Shown: one piece after another, positions 51,575-59,561 of the stretch
Layout of the letters: every line of letters starts with the position of its first letter
Numbering within the stretch: position 1 is the stretch's first letter
Assembly: GCA_002307295.1 (NCBI GenBank)
Contig: DBTY01000013.1
Coordinates: 69,466-133,465 of the forward strand
DNA from: Ignavibacteriales bacterium UBA1304
GTDB lineage: Bacteria; Bacteroidota; Ignavibacteria; Ignavibacteriales; Ignavibacteriaceae
Length of the DNA: 64,000 nt
Reading direction: 5' to 3'
The notes under the pieces: generated by a model
Told to the model about the DNA's origin: nothing
Database searches by the model: none
Seen by the model: the letters and a program-made list of their open reading frames with translations, nothing else
Position numbers and translations under genes: made by a program

Positions 51575-52486
51575 ATGTCGAAAATCACTTTTAAAATATC
51601 CAAACCGATACTATACACTTTTATTGTATTAGTTATTGCCGCAGCCGTATTTCCGGTAATTGAACTAAGCCGTATGTATGAGAGATATTCGTGGAAAAAA
51701 CATACGCGCGAACAGGCTCAGGCCAAACTAATTGGCGAAGTGAACAGAATACAAAAAACGATTCTTTCAATTGAGCAAATACCTCAAAACTTAGCTTATG
51801 TGCTTGAATTTTCGAAACCGAAAAAAGAACATATGAACATTTTATTGAATGCCGTGGTGGCAAACAATGACGAAGTTTTTGGAACATGCATCGCCTTTGA
51901 ACCGTACTCGTTTGATAAAGATACGCTTTATTATGCGCCGTATTTGTATAAGAAAGACGGAAAGATTGTATCCGTAAACTCAAGCGATTCATCAGATCAC
52001 TATTTTAGTAAAGATTGGTATTTAATACCTAAAACGATAAATAAACCTGTTTGGATTGAGCCATATTTTGATGAAGGCGCAGGCGGCGGGAACATAATAT
52101 TAGCTACTTATTCAGTCCCATTTTATTACTATGACGGCGCGAATGAAACAATGAAAGGAATCGTTTCGGTTGATATATCGTTAGACTGGCTATCTAAAAC
52201 GGTTTCTTCCATCAAATTGTTTGATGAGAGCTATTGCATTTTAGTATCAGAAAACGGAACTATCATAAGCGCTCCCAATCCGCAGTGGCCTTACAACGAA
52301 TCGTTATTTAGTATTGCCGACGAATACCGCCTTCCAAGTTTAAGGGAGATAGGAAGAAATTTACAGAAAGGCAAATCAGGTTTTGTAGACGTTGGAGAGT
52401 TTGGCACAAGAAGAGACTGGTGGATATATTATATGCCGATTCCTGCAAATAACTGGGGCGTTTTGCTTGTAGTGCCTGAAGGGTAA
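51575..52486 (+). CDS. Membrane-anchored Cache sensor protein lacking an output domain
   Basis: The 303-residue product has a membrane helix at about 12-30 and an amphipathic helix (REQAQAKLIGEVNRIQKTIL). The double-Cache (PDC) periplasmic fold follows: NDEVFGTCIAFEP, DHYFSKDWYLIPKTINKPVWIEPYFDEGAGGGNIILATYSVPFYY, KGIVSVDISLDWLS, GTIISAPNPQWP, WWIYYMPIPANNWGVLLVVPEG. In most relatives this fold is followed by a second membrane helix and a cytoplasmic phosphatase, kinase or cyclase domain. Here it stops right at the end of the Cache fold, and no other frame continues the protein. It is either a genuine stand-alone sensor subunit or a gene whose 3' part was lost, with the DUF697 gene starting 66 bases later. 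It begins one base after the binding-protein gene. Confidence 0.82.
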   Translation: MSKITFKISKPILYTFIVLVIAAAVFPVIELSRMYERYSWKKHTREQAQAKLIGEVNRIQKTILSIEQIPQNLAYVLEFSKPKKEHMNILLNAVVANNDEVFGTCIAFEPYSFDKDTLYYAPYLYKKDGKIVSVNSSDSSDHYFSKDWYLIPKTINKPVWIEPYFDEGAGGGNIILATYSVPFYYYDGANETMKGIVSVDISLDWLSKTVSSIKLFDESYCILVSENGTIISAPNPQWPYNESLFSIADEYRLPSLREIGRNLQKGKSGFVDVGEFGTRRDWWIYYMPIPANNWGVLLVVPEG

Positions 52487-52552
52487 GTTTGAAATTAAAT
52501 AAAAAATTCCGAAAACATACAGTATATTTATAAACATAAATGGAGGTTCCTA

Positions 52553-53071
52553 ATGGCTAAAGAAGAAACTACAGCGGCAACTGAAGTTGTTGCTGTTGAA
52601 GATGCAGACCAGGTGAAACTTGATTTATCGCATGCGCTTGTAAAAAAGTATATGTGGTGGTCGATGGGCGCCGGTCTTATTCCTGTTCCGTTGGTTGATA
52701 TTGCAACAGTCTCTGGAGTTCAGCTAAAAATGTTAAGCGAACTCTCAAAAGTATACGACGTTAAGTTCTCTAAAAATGCCGGCAAATCAATAATCGGCGC
52801 TTTACTTGGCGGAATATCGGCTGACGCTTTATCAAAAAGTTATATCACGAGCGCAATTAAATCAATCCCAATTATTGGAATTGTAGGCGCTGTTTCTATG
52901 CCGGTATTTTCAGGCGCCGCTACCTGGGCGATTGGCAAAGTATTTATTCAGCACTTTGCTTCTGGCGGAACATTTCTTGATTTTGATCCTAAAAAAGTAA
53001 AGGATTATTTTATGGATTTGTTCAAACAAGGGCAGGAAATTGCTCATAATCTGAAAACTGCTAAAGCCTAG
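52553..53071 (+). CDS. DUF697/YcjF-EcsC-like small membrane-associated protein (right copy)
   Basis: The 172-residue paralogue of the product at 18070 has an extra acidic N-terminus (about 20 residues, EETTAATEVVAVEDADQ). The shared core follows: KKYMWWSMGAGLIPVPLVDIATVSGVQLKMLSELSKVYDVKF, a glycine-rich hydrophobic stretch (IPIIGIVGAVSMPVFSGAATWAIGKVFIQHF) and GGTFLDFDPKKVKDYFMDLFKQGQ. GGAGG before the ATG is a good ribosome site. It closes the right side of the row exactly as the other copy opens the left side. No biochemical role is known for the family; self-protection or membrane-stress response to the peptide is possible but speculative. Confidence 0.78.
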   Translation: MAKEETTAATEVVAVEDADQVKLDLSHALVKKYMWWSMGAGLIPVPLVDIATVSGVQLKMLSELSKVYDVKFSKNAGKSIIGALLGGISADALSKSYITSAIKSIPIIGIVGAVSMPVFSGAATWAIGKVFIQHFASGGTFLDFDPKKVKDYFMDLFKQGQEIAHNLKTAKA

Positions 53072-53085
53072 TATCAGTTTATTTT

Positions 53086-53116
53086 AATAGCGGGGCGCGT
53101 TTAGCTCCCTGCTATT
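53086..53116 (+). terminator. Hairpin after the right DUF697 gene
   Basis: AATAGCGGGG (53086-53095) pairs with CCCTGCTATT (53107-53116), 10 bp with one G-T wobble and an 11-base loop. It lies 14 bases after the stop codon. No T-run follows, so termination is only possible, not certain. Confidence 0.5.
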
Positions 53117-53155
53117 AATAAGTATATTTATATAAATTATTTGGGAAGAATAAAT

Positions 53156-53341
53156 ATGATAATTCTGTTGTTATTAAATATATTTTTAAGTCTTGTAGTC
53201 GGTTTATTGGGCAAAAAAACAATTATCGGCTTTTGGGGCAACTTTATATTTTCGCTGTTCTTAACGCCTATAGTGCCTTTGATATATATACTGATTGCCG
53301 CTAATATGGGAAAGCGAACGCAGCTTCCGTTGTCTAAATAG
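53156..53341 (+). CDS. Small two-helix membrane protein, function unknown
   Basis: The 61-residue product starts at ATG 53156, preceded by GGGAAGAA (an in-frame TTG at 53141 would add five residues). It has two hydrophobic segments (IILLLLNIFLSLVVGLLG and FWGNFIFSLFLTPIVPLIYILIA) separated by a basic KKTIIGFWG turn, and a short basic tail. Small proteins of this type, with the GFWGNFIFSLFLTPI pattern, are common and uncharacterised in Bacteroidota-like genomes; this is from memory. It lies after the DUF697 gene on the same strand, with a hairpin between them. Confidence 0.6.
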   Translation: MIILLLLNIFLSLVVGLLGKKTIIGFWGNFIFSLFLTPIVPLIYILIAANMGKRTQLPLSK

Positions 53342-53726
53342 GAATAATGTGTTTTGCTAAGCGCGAATTGTTTTCTTTATTTGTTGTTACTCAGCAAGGA
53401 AGCGATTGGTAAAAATTGTAACGTTCTTTTGAAAAATACTATAGCGCACAATTATCTGTATGCGCAATGGCGAAATTTAAAGGAGCTCCAGAAAAAAAAG
53501 TCTGCCAGCTTTGCCATATTGCAAATCGGCTAACCCATAATTTTAAAATAGTTTTTATTTAACAGCCAGTTATAATAATATTAATAAAGTTGGCTGTAAG
53601 CTCTTGTCCTCATCTTTTCTCAGGCTAAGTAATTCCGATTTTATGAGAATAAGACTTTTGCCAGAGAAACTAGTTAGTATTGCTATTTAGCAAGATACCG
53701 ACTTATGCATAGCGTACCAGTGCTAT
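53342..53726. other. Intergenic region with a tiny CxxCH open frame
   Basis: The 385-base gap between the small membrane protein (+) and the thioesterase (-) has no clear gene. A 31-codon frame at 53467-53562 (+) encodes a Lys-rich peptide with CQLCH, which could be a metal-binding scrap of a lost gene or chance; it has no convincing ribosome site. ACAGCCA and TGGCTGT around 53562-53600 form a 7-bp stem with a loop of about 22 bases, a weak terminator candidate for converging transcripts. Confidence 0.35.
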
Positions 53727-54437
53727 TTATAAGAAAGCTTGGCTAATCTTTTTTGTAATAAGATCACAGATTGGCTCGGTATGATTAAATATAAAAAAAT
53801 GTCCTCCTGCAAAGCGATGAATTGAAATAGCATTATCCGTTTCTTCCTGCCACATTGAGGCATCCTCGTCGCTTATATTTTCTTCGCTGCCAAGCAGCAC
53901 TTCAATAGGCGCGTTCATCGGAAAAGTTTTAGGAGTATAAGTATAAGAAGCGATAGATTGAAAATCAGCTTTTATTACCGGCAGAAAAAATTGTAAAAAA
54001 CTTCTATCTGTCAAAAGCTCTTCCGGAGTGCCTTCCATTTCTCTAAGCATATCAACGAACTGGTCGTCAGGCAGACTATGTTTGTTATCCGATTTAATTA
54101 ATGAAGGAGCCGTTTGCCCCGAAAGAAAAAGCGCTATAGGAGGCTGCATCTTTTTAGAGAAAATGTATCGGCACAGATTAATGCCAAGCAATGCGCCAAG
54201 ACTGTGGCCAAATATTGCATAACGCCCTTCAGTATTATTGCCCATCTGTTTAAAAAGATCCTCAGTCATGGCTTCGATATTGTAGAGTAATGGTTCTGAA
54301 ATTCTTTTCCCTCTTCCAGGCAGTTCAAGATTAATAAGTTCTATATTAGCTGGAAGATATTTTCTAAACCCTGCATAAGAGTATGCATTGCCGCCAGAGA
54401 AGGGGATGCAAAAAAGTTTTATTCTATTAAAATCCAT
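53727..54437 (-). CDS. Type II (external) thioesterase of NRPS/PKS systems
   Basis: The 236-residue alpha/beta hydrolase of the GrsT/SrfAD type shows LFCIPFSGGNAYSYAGFRKYLP, ELPGRGKRISEP, the nucleophile Ser79 in FGHSLGALLG and a final GGHFFIFNH with the catalytic His. Such enzymes clear wrongly primed or stalled carrier domains on megasynthases. It is on the opposite strand from the megasynthases, so it has its own promoter, but the family is almost exclusively tied to NRPS/PKS clusters and marks the right end of this one. It is separate from the TE fused to the end of the 30065 gene. Confidence 0.9.
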   Translation of the reverse strand: MDFNRIKLFCIPFSGGNAYSYAGFRKYLPANIELINLELPGRGKRISEPLLYNIEAMTEDLFKQMGNNTEGRYAIFGHSLGALLGINLCRYIFSKKMQPPIALFLSGQTAPSLIKSDNKHSLPDDQFVDMLREMEGTPEELLTDRSFLQFFLPVIKADFQSIASYTYTPKTFPMNAPIEVLLGSEENISDEDASMWQEETDNAISIHRFAGGHFFIFNHTEPICDLITKKISQAFL

Positions 54438-54903
54438 TTTTTAATTACAGTAATTATGAAAATAAATCGCATAAATATAAGGTATAATCTGTGAAGGAAA
54501 AAGCCGTTGGCTAATTGGTTTAAGAATTTAATTAGGGCATTAATCGGGAGTTTGATTTATCAAATAGATTTGCTAACTTTAACAAAATAAAAATGGTATA
54601 GTACTATTCGGAACTCGACCATTTACATTATTGCTACGCCGGAAAGAGCGATGATGCTATTTTTAATAAAACTGGGAACATAGGTTAAAAATACTTATGT
54701 AAAATGGTTCCTTTTTTTGTCAGTTCATTAGTGTTATGTGGGGGTGGGGAATCTCAGCCAGTCTTTCAATAACAAACAGTTGATGGGAATGAATTTTGAA
54801 TTAAAAGAGTAAAACGATCAGTTTGACTAATTCAAAGATTAACGGCCATTGCTTTATACAAATACGAAATCGGGAATAAATATAAATTGATTATTGGTGG
54901 AAT
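54438..54903. other. Gap between biosynthetic cluster and sugar-nucleotide locus
   Basis: This 466-base region lies between divergent genes (thioesterase on minus, nucleotidyltransferase on plus). No coding sequence is recognisable on either strand. It must hold both promoters. A possible terminator-like hairpin lies at 54674-54718. GGTGG precedes the start at 54904. Confidence 0.4.
54674..54718 (+). terminator. Possible terminator-like hairpin with T-run
   Basis: GGAAC (54675-54679) pairs with GTTCC (54707-54711). An inner CATA/TATG pairing lies inside the loop, and seven T follow (54712-54718). The stem is short and bulged. No gene on the plus strand ends just upstream, so it may be a remnant of a lost gene or a leader structure. 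Confidence 0.3.
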
Positions 54904-55608
54904 ATGAAAGCTGTAATTCTTGCAGGCGGACTAGGCACAAGATTAAAACCTTTTACGGAAATAATACCGAAGCCCTTACTTCCAATTGGAGAAAAATCTG
55001 TGCTAGAAATTCAAATCAGTTTTCTTAAAAAGAAAGGATTTGACGAAATTTATCTTGCTACAAATTATATGTCTGAATATATAGAAAAATATTTTGGCGA
55101 CGGTTCGCGTTATGGAGTTAATTTAATAATAAGTAAAGAAGAAAAACCGCTTGGAACTGCCGGCCCGTTAACATTGCTTAAAGAAAAGCTTACTGAACCA
55201 TTTTTAATGATGAACGGAGATATTTTAACTCAATTAAATTTCAAGGAAATGTTCGATTATGCAATTAAAAAAGATTCTATGCTTACAGTTGGCATTAAGG
55301 AATATCTGATGCCGTTTTCGTTTGGTAATGTTTTTTATGACGGCGATTTTATTACAGGAATTGAAGAAAAACCGGATATCCGACATAAAATTCTTGCCGG
55401 CATCTATATCCTAAAACCTGAAATATTAGAATTAATCCCAGATGATGAATACTATGGAATGGATAGTTTAATATTAAAAATGATTGGAGAAAATATTCCA
55501 ATAACTAAATATGAGATACAGGAATATTGGCTGGATATAGGGCAGGTTAGCGATTATAAAAAAGCTCAGGAAGTTTATTATGAACACTATGATTTATGGA
55601 GTAATTAA
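54904..55608 (+). CDS. Sugar-1-phosphate nucleotidyltransferase
   Basis: The 234-residue enzyme has MKAVILAGGLGTRLKPFTEIIPKPLLPIGEK (G-rich nucleotide loop and KP signature), MNGDILT for the metal-binding Asp and GIEEKPDIRH. It transfers NMP to a hexose-1-phosphate. It lacks a left-handed beta-helix extension, like short mannose- or glucose-1-phosphate transferases. Its TAA overlaps the ATG of the next epimerase gene (TAATG), so the two are coupled. Which sugar is activated cannot be read from sequence by eye. Confidence 0.87.
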   Translation: MKAVILAGGLGTRLKPFTEIIPKPLLPIGEKSVLEIQISFLKKKGFDEIYLATNYMSEYIEKYFGDGSRYGVNLIISKEEKPLGTAGPLTLLKEKLTEPFLMMNGDILTQLNFKEMFDYAIKKDSMLTVGIKEYLMPFSFGNVFYDGDFITGIEEKPDIRHKILAGIYILKPEILELIPDDEYYGMDSLILKMIGENIPITKYEIQEYWLDIGQVSDYKKAQEVYYEHYDLWSN

Positions 55609-56582
55609 TGCGGAAAATATTAGTGACTGGCGCGGCTGGTTATATTGGCAGCGTTTTAGTAAGACAACTATTGGCTAAAGGCTATAAAGTTCGCGGAGTA
55701 GACGCGTTATTTTTTGGAGGCGAGTCGTTAATAAGTATATATAACAATCCAAATTTTGAATTTATCAAAGGCGATTTACGCAATAACCTGATAATCAATA
55801 ATTCTATAAATGGCGTTACTGACGTAGTGCATCTGGCCGCTATTGTAGGCGATCCCGCCTGCGCTAAACAACCTGATATAGCGACTCAAATTAATTTGGA
55901 AACCTCAAAAAAACTATTTGACGCATGCAATAATAAAAATGAAATTGGCAATTTTGTTTTTGCTTCAACTTGCAGTAATTATGGCAAAATGGAACATGAA
56001 GCTTATGTGACGGAAGAATCGGAACTACGTCCAGTGTCTTTATACTCCGAGCTTAAAGTGGAATTTGAAAAATATATTTTAAAAAACGAAGTGCGAGATT
56101 CTTTTGTTCCCACAGCGCTTAGATTTGCAACGGTTTATGGGCTTTCGCCAAGAATGAGATTTGACCTTACTGTTAATGAATTTATGCGCGATACAACGTT
56201 AAATCAAAAACTTGAAATATATGGCGAGCAATTTTGGCGTCCATATTGCCATGTGGAAGATTTAGCAAATTCTTGCGTGAAAGTTTTAGAAGCTCCTAAG
56301 GATAAAATTAAACAAAATGTTTTTAATGTTGGCGATACAAATGAAAACTACCAAAAGAAAATAATTGCGGAAATGATTATAAATATTGTCCCAGATGTAA
56401 TTGTAAAATACGTCCATAAAGACGAAGACCCCCGGAATTATAGAGTGGATTTTTCAAAAATAAAAAAAGAGCTGAACTTTAAGATTACTAAAACTGTACC
56501 GGATGGATTAAAAGAAATTCATAACGCTCTGCTTGATGGAATTATTTCGGATCCATATTCAAAACATTATAAAAATATATAA
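55608..56582 (+). CDS. NAD-dependent NDP-sugar epimerase/dehydratase
   Basis: The 324-residue extended short-chain dehydrogenase has the Rossmann loop VTGAAGYIGS at the N-terminus, VVHLAAIVGDPAC, STCSNYG, the catalytic Tyr and Lys in SLYSELKVEFE, and ALRFATVYGLSPRMRFDL. It probably epimerises or dehydrates the nucleotide sugar made by the preceding enzyme. It is translationally coupled to that gene through a one-base overlap. The AAIVGDPACAKQP stretch is typical of a subgroup in surface polysaccharide loci. Confidence 0.87.
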   Translation: MRKILVTGAAGYIGSVLVRQLLAKGYKVRGVDALFFGGESLISIYNNPNFEFIKGDLRNNLIINNSINGVTDVVHLAAIVGDPACAKQPDIATQINLETSKKLFDACNNKNEIGNFVFASTCSNYGKMEHEAYVTEESELRPVSLYSELKVEFEKYILKNEVRDSFVPTALRFATVYGLSPRMRFDLTVNEFMRDTTLNQKLEIYGEQFWRPYCHVEDLANSCVKVLEAPKDKIKQNVFNVGDTNENYQKKIIAEMIINIVPDVIVKYVHKDEDPRNYRVDFSKIKKELNFKITKTVPDGLKEIHNALLDGIISDPYSKHYKNI

Positions 56583-56687
56583 CCACAATTTAAATTAAGA
56601 TTTTGATCATATAATACTTACGAAAGTAAATAGTTACGGAAAGGCCTATGATTGTAAAAATAAGTATTAAAAGGACATTAACATCAA

Positions 56688-57836
56688 ATGCAAGTTGAAC
56701 AGTTTTTAGCTTTTACCAGAAAGCTTTTCAATAGGAAAGCGAATATCTTATTACATGAGCCGGTTTTTATAGGGAAAGAAAAAGAATATTTAATTGATTG
56801 TATTAATTCGACTTTTGTGTCCTACGCAGGTAAGTATGTAACGGAATTTGAAGAGATGACTGCGCAATTTACCGGATCAAAATATGCCGTCGCAGTCGTA
56901 AACGGCACAGCTGCATTGCAGATAGCGTTGCTTTTGGCGGGAGTAAAACCTGGAGATGAAGTAATTACGCAGCCTTTAACTTTTGTGGCTACGGCTAACG
57001 CTATTTCTCATTGTGGAGCGGCTCCTGTTTTTATAGACGTCGACTTAAGTACTATGGGGATGTCGCCCGAAAAATTAGAAGAGTGGTGTGCGGAGAACTC
57101 AATATTTTCCGCATCGACAAATCAAACAATCAACAAATTGACTAATAAACCAATTTCTGCCATCGTTCCTATGCATACTTTCGGATTCCCGTGCAAAATC
57201 GAAGAGATTGTAGAGATTGCAAATAAGTACAATATCCCTGTAATTGAAGACTCAGCCGAATCTTTAGGTTCGTATTACAAAGGGAAACATACGGGTACTT
57301 TTGGATTGGCGGGAATACTAAGCTATAATGCAAATAAAATCATAACTGCTGGCGGCGGCGGTATGATAATTACAGATTGCGCAGATTTTGCAAAAAAGGC
57401 AAAGCATTTAACTACAACGGCCAAATTGCCGCATAGGTATGAATTTGTACATGATGAAATTGCTTTTAATTATAGGCTGACGAATGTAAACGCCGCTATT
57501 GGCGTGGCTCAAATGGAGCAAATTGATAAGCGTTTAATAAACAAACGAGAGACGGCAGCTAAATATCATGAGTTTTTTAAAACAGTCGGAGTTAAATCTT
57601 TTTCCGAACCGGAGAATACAAAAGCGAATTACTGGCTAAATGCTATCTTACTAAATAACCTTGAAGAAAGAAATTCCTTTTTAGAATACTCTAATAATAA
57701 TGGCGTTATGACGCGACCTGTCTGGAAATTGCTTAATAAGCTTGAAATGTACAAAAATTGTCAACATGGGAATCTTGAAAATTCTGAATGGCTGGAAGAA
57801 AGAGTCGTATCTATTCCAAGCGGAGTAAGGCTATGA
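56688..57836 (+). CDS. DegT/DnrJ/EryC1 sugar aminotransferase (LegC-like)
   Basis: The 382-residue PLP enzyme shows LHEPVFIGKEKEYLIDCINSTFVSYAGKYVTEFE, AVVNGTAALQIALLLAG, DEVITQPLTFVATANAI, VIEDSAESLGS and the PLP lysine in SYNANKIITAGGGGM. It aminates a keto sugar nucleotide. The NSTFVSYAGKYV and TNQTINKLT pattern is like the LegC branch, which acts on UDP-4-keto-6-deoxy-HexNAc, but a dTDP-4-keto sugar made by the rfbA-rfbB products encoded downstream is also possible. Amination fits the loss of rfbC function and the absence of rfbD nearby. Confidence 0.85.
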   Translation: MQVEQFLAFTRKLFNRKANILLHEPVFIGKEKEYLIDCINSTFVSYAGKYVTEFEEMTAQFTGSKYAVAVVNGTAALQIALLLAGVKPGDEVITQPLTFVATANAISHCGAAPVFIDVDLSTMGMSPEKLEEWCAENSIFSASTNQTINKLTNKPISAIVPMHTFGFPCKIEEIVEIANKYNIPVIEDSAESLGSYYKGKHTGTFGLAGILSYNANKIITAGGGGMIITDCADFAKKAKHLTTTAKLPHRYEFVHDEIAFNYRLTNVNAAIGVAQMEQIDKRLINKRETAAKYHEFFKTVGVKSFSEPENTKANYWLNAILLNNLEERNSFLEYSNNNGVMTRPVWKLLNKLEMYKNCQHGNLENSEWLEERVVSIPSGVRL

Positions 57837-57941
57837 GTGATAAGATATTATAATAATTTAACTTCATGTAAGATATTTTTACGACTATATATGGTTAATA
57901 ATTCTTTTTCTGCGAAATAAGCCTTTATAATCATATTTAAA

Positions 57942-58466
57942 ATGGCATTAATATTGAACTTCTTTAATTGCGCTAATAGTTGAGGATATTTCTTTGATAG
58001 CTTTCGAAAAGAAATATTTGAAAATAAAGTCGGACGGATAGATTTTGTTCAGGAAAATGAATCTAAGTCGTTTTATGGAACTTTACGTGGACTGCATTAT
58101 CAGGCTCCTCCTTTTTCGCAGAGTAAATTAGCGCCTGTTATCGAGGGAGAAATAATTGACGTTGCTGTCGATTTAAGAAAAAGTTCTCCAACGTTTGGCA
58201 AACACGTCTCTATTAAATTAAGTAGCGAAAACAAAAAGCAACTGTTTATCCCACAGGGATTTGCTCATGGCTTTGTAACTTTAAGCGATTTTGCTATATT
58301 TCAGTATAAAGTAGACAACTACTATTCCAAAGCGCACAAAAGAGGCGTTATTTATAACGATCATAAAATCGCAGTTGACAGGAGCTTAGATAAAGAGAAA
58401 ATGATTATGTCAGATAAAGACTTTCTCCTCCCCCGGTTAGAAGAGGCTGAAGTATTCTCTTATTAA
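57942..58466 (+). pseudogene. rfbC: dTDP-4-dehydrorhamnose 3,5-epimerase with in-frame TGA
   Basis: From 57984 to TAA 58464-58466 the frame encodes 160 residues of a standard RfbC cupin: GYFFDSF, IDFVQENESKS, TLRGLHYQ, the GEIIDVAVDLR segment, GFAHGFVTLS and the YSKAHKRG end. Upstream in the same frame ATG 57942 gives 13 codons (MALILNFFNCANS), which align loosely with the usual GVLIIEP...GD segment. They are stopped by TGA at 57981-57983, exactly where RfbC normally has the Arg of RGYF (CGA to TGA). The first residues are also degraded. No alternative start lies in the rest of the frame until near its end, so a functional enzyme is unlikely. It still lies head-to-tail with rfbB and rfbA. Programmed readthrough or a sequencing error cannot be excluded. 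Confidence 0.8.
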
Positions 58467-58505
58467 CGTAAAGAAAAAATATTACAAATGATTTTATATT
58501 ATCAA

Positions 58506-59561
58506 ATGAAAAAAATAATAGTTACTGGCGGAGCTGGTTTTATAGGGTCTAATTTAATAAAATATCTGCTTAAGAACGATGATGTGAGCGTTCTTAACAT
58601 TGACGTTCTTACTTATGCGGGCAATCTGGTTTCGTTAAAAGACGTAGAAAGGAATAAGAACTATTCTTTTTCTCAAACTGATATTTGCGATTTTAAACAG
58701 ATTGAAAAAATAATAAATGATTTTCAACCTGATGCAATTATGCATCTTGCCGCAGAGTCTCATGTCGATCGTTCAATTGATAATCCGATTCAGTTTATTA
58801 ATACAAATATAATTGGAACATATAACCTTTTACAGGCTTCGTATTTGCATTACAAAACATTACCAGCCGAAAAGAAAAAAGAATTTCGTTTTCTGCATAT
58901 TTCCACCGATGAAGTTTATGGTTCATTAGGCCAGACTGGTTATTTTACGGAGTCTACTCCTTATGATCCGCGTTCTCCTTATTCGGCTTCCAAAGCGAGT
59001 TCGGATCATTTAGTTAACGCATGGTATCATACGTTTGGCTTGCCTACTTTTATATCCAATTGTTCTAATAATTACGGTCCGTATCAGTTTCCTGAAAAAC
59101 TAATTCCAGTTACAATACTGAATGCGTTGCAGGAAAACAGCATCCCCATATATGGGAAAGGGGATAATATACGCGATTGGTTATTTGTTGAAGACCATGT
59201 TTCCGGTCTTGTAAAAATACTTGCAAACGGAACCCCTGGAGAATCTTATAATATTGGCGGGAACAATGAAAAAACTAATCTGGAATTAGTAACTACAATT
59301 TGTGGAATATTAGATAACCTAAAACCGAGAGTAAACGGGAAAAGTTATAACGAACTAATTACTTTTGTAACCGATAGACCAGGGCATGATAAACGCTATG
59401 CCATCGACGCTACAAAAATTAAAACGACCTTGGGCTTTTCGCCAGCATACAAGTTTGAGGAAGGCATTAAGAAAACTATTATATGGTACCTTGAAAGTCA
59501 GCAATGGTGCGAGGCTGTTCTGGAAAATAAATATTCATTAGAAAGATTGGGAAAAATATGA
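58506..59561 (+). CDS. rfbB: dTDP-glucose 4,6-dehydratase
   Basis: The enzyme makes dTDP-4-keto-6-deoxyglucose. Start ATG 58506 gives the usual MKKIIVTGGAGFIGSN; ATG 58488, six codons earlier, is the alternative. Visible are the NAD loop TGGAGFIGS, HLAAESHVDRSI, STDEVYGSLG, the catalytic YSASKASSDHLV, CSNNYGPYQFPEKLIP, GKGDNIRDWLFVEDH and NIGGNNEKTNLE. The 351 residues are normal. The stop overlaps the rfbA start (ATGA). The rest of the rhamnose path is incomplete here: rfbC is broken and rfbD is absent. Confidence 0.95.
   Translation: MKKIIVTGGAGFIGSNLIKYLLKNDDVSVLNIDVLTYAGNLVSLKDVERNKNYSFSQTDICDFKQIEKIINDFQPDAIMHLAAESHVDRSIDNPIQFINTNIIGTYNLLQASYLHYKTLPAEKKKEFRFLHISTDEVYGSLGQTGYFTESTPYDPRSPYSASKASSDHLVNAWYHTFGLPTFISNCSNNYGPYQFPEKLIPVTILNALQENSIPIYGKGDNIRDWLFVEDHVSGLVKILANGTPGESYNIGGNNEKTNLELVTTICGILDNLKPRVNGKSYNELITFVTDRPGHDKRYAIDATKIKTTLGFSPAYKFEEGIKKTIIWYLESQQWCEAVLENKYSLERLGKI

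Noticed and set aside
57981..57983. TGA in rfbC as a selenocysteine codon
   Set aside because: The family has Arg at this place, no stem-loop was evident after it and RfbC is not a selenoprotein family; nonsense mutation is simpler.
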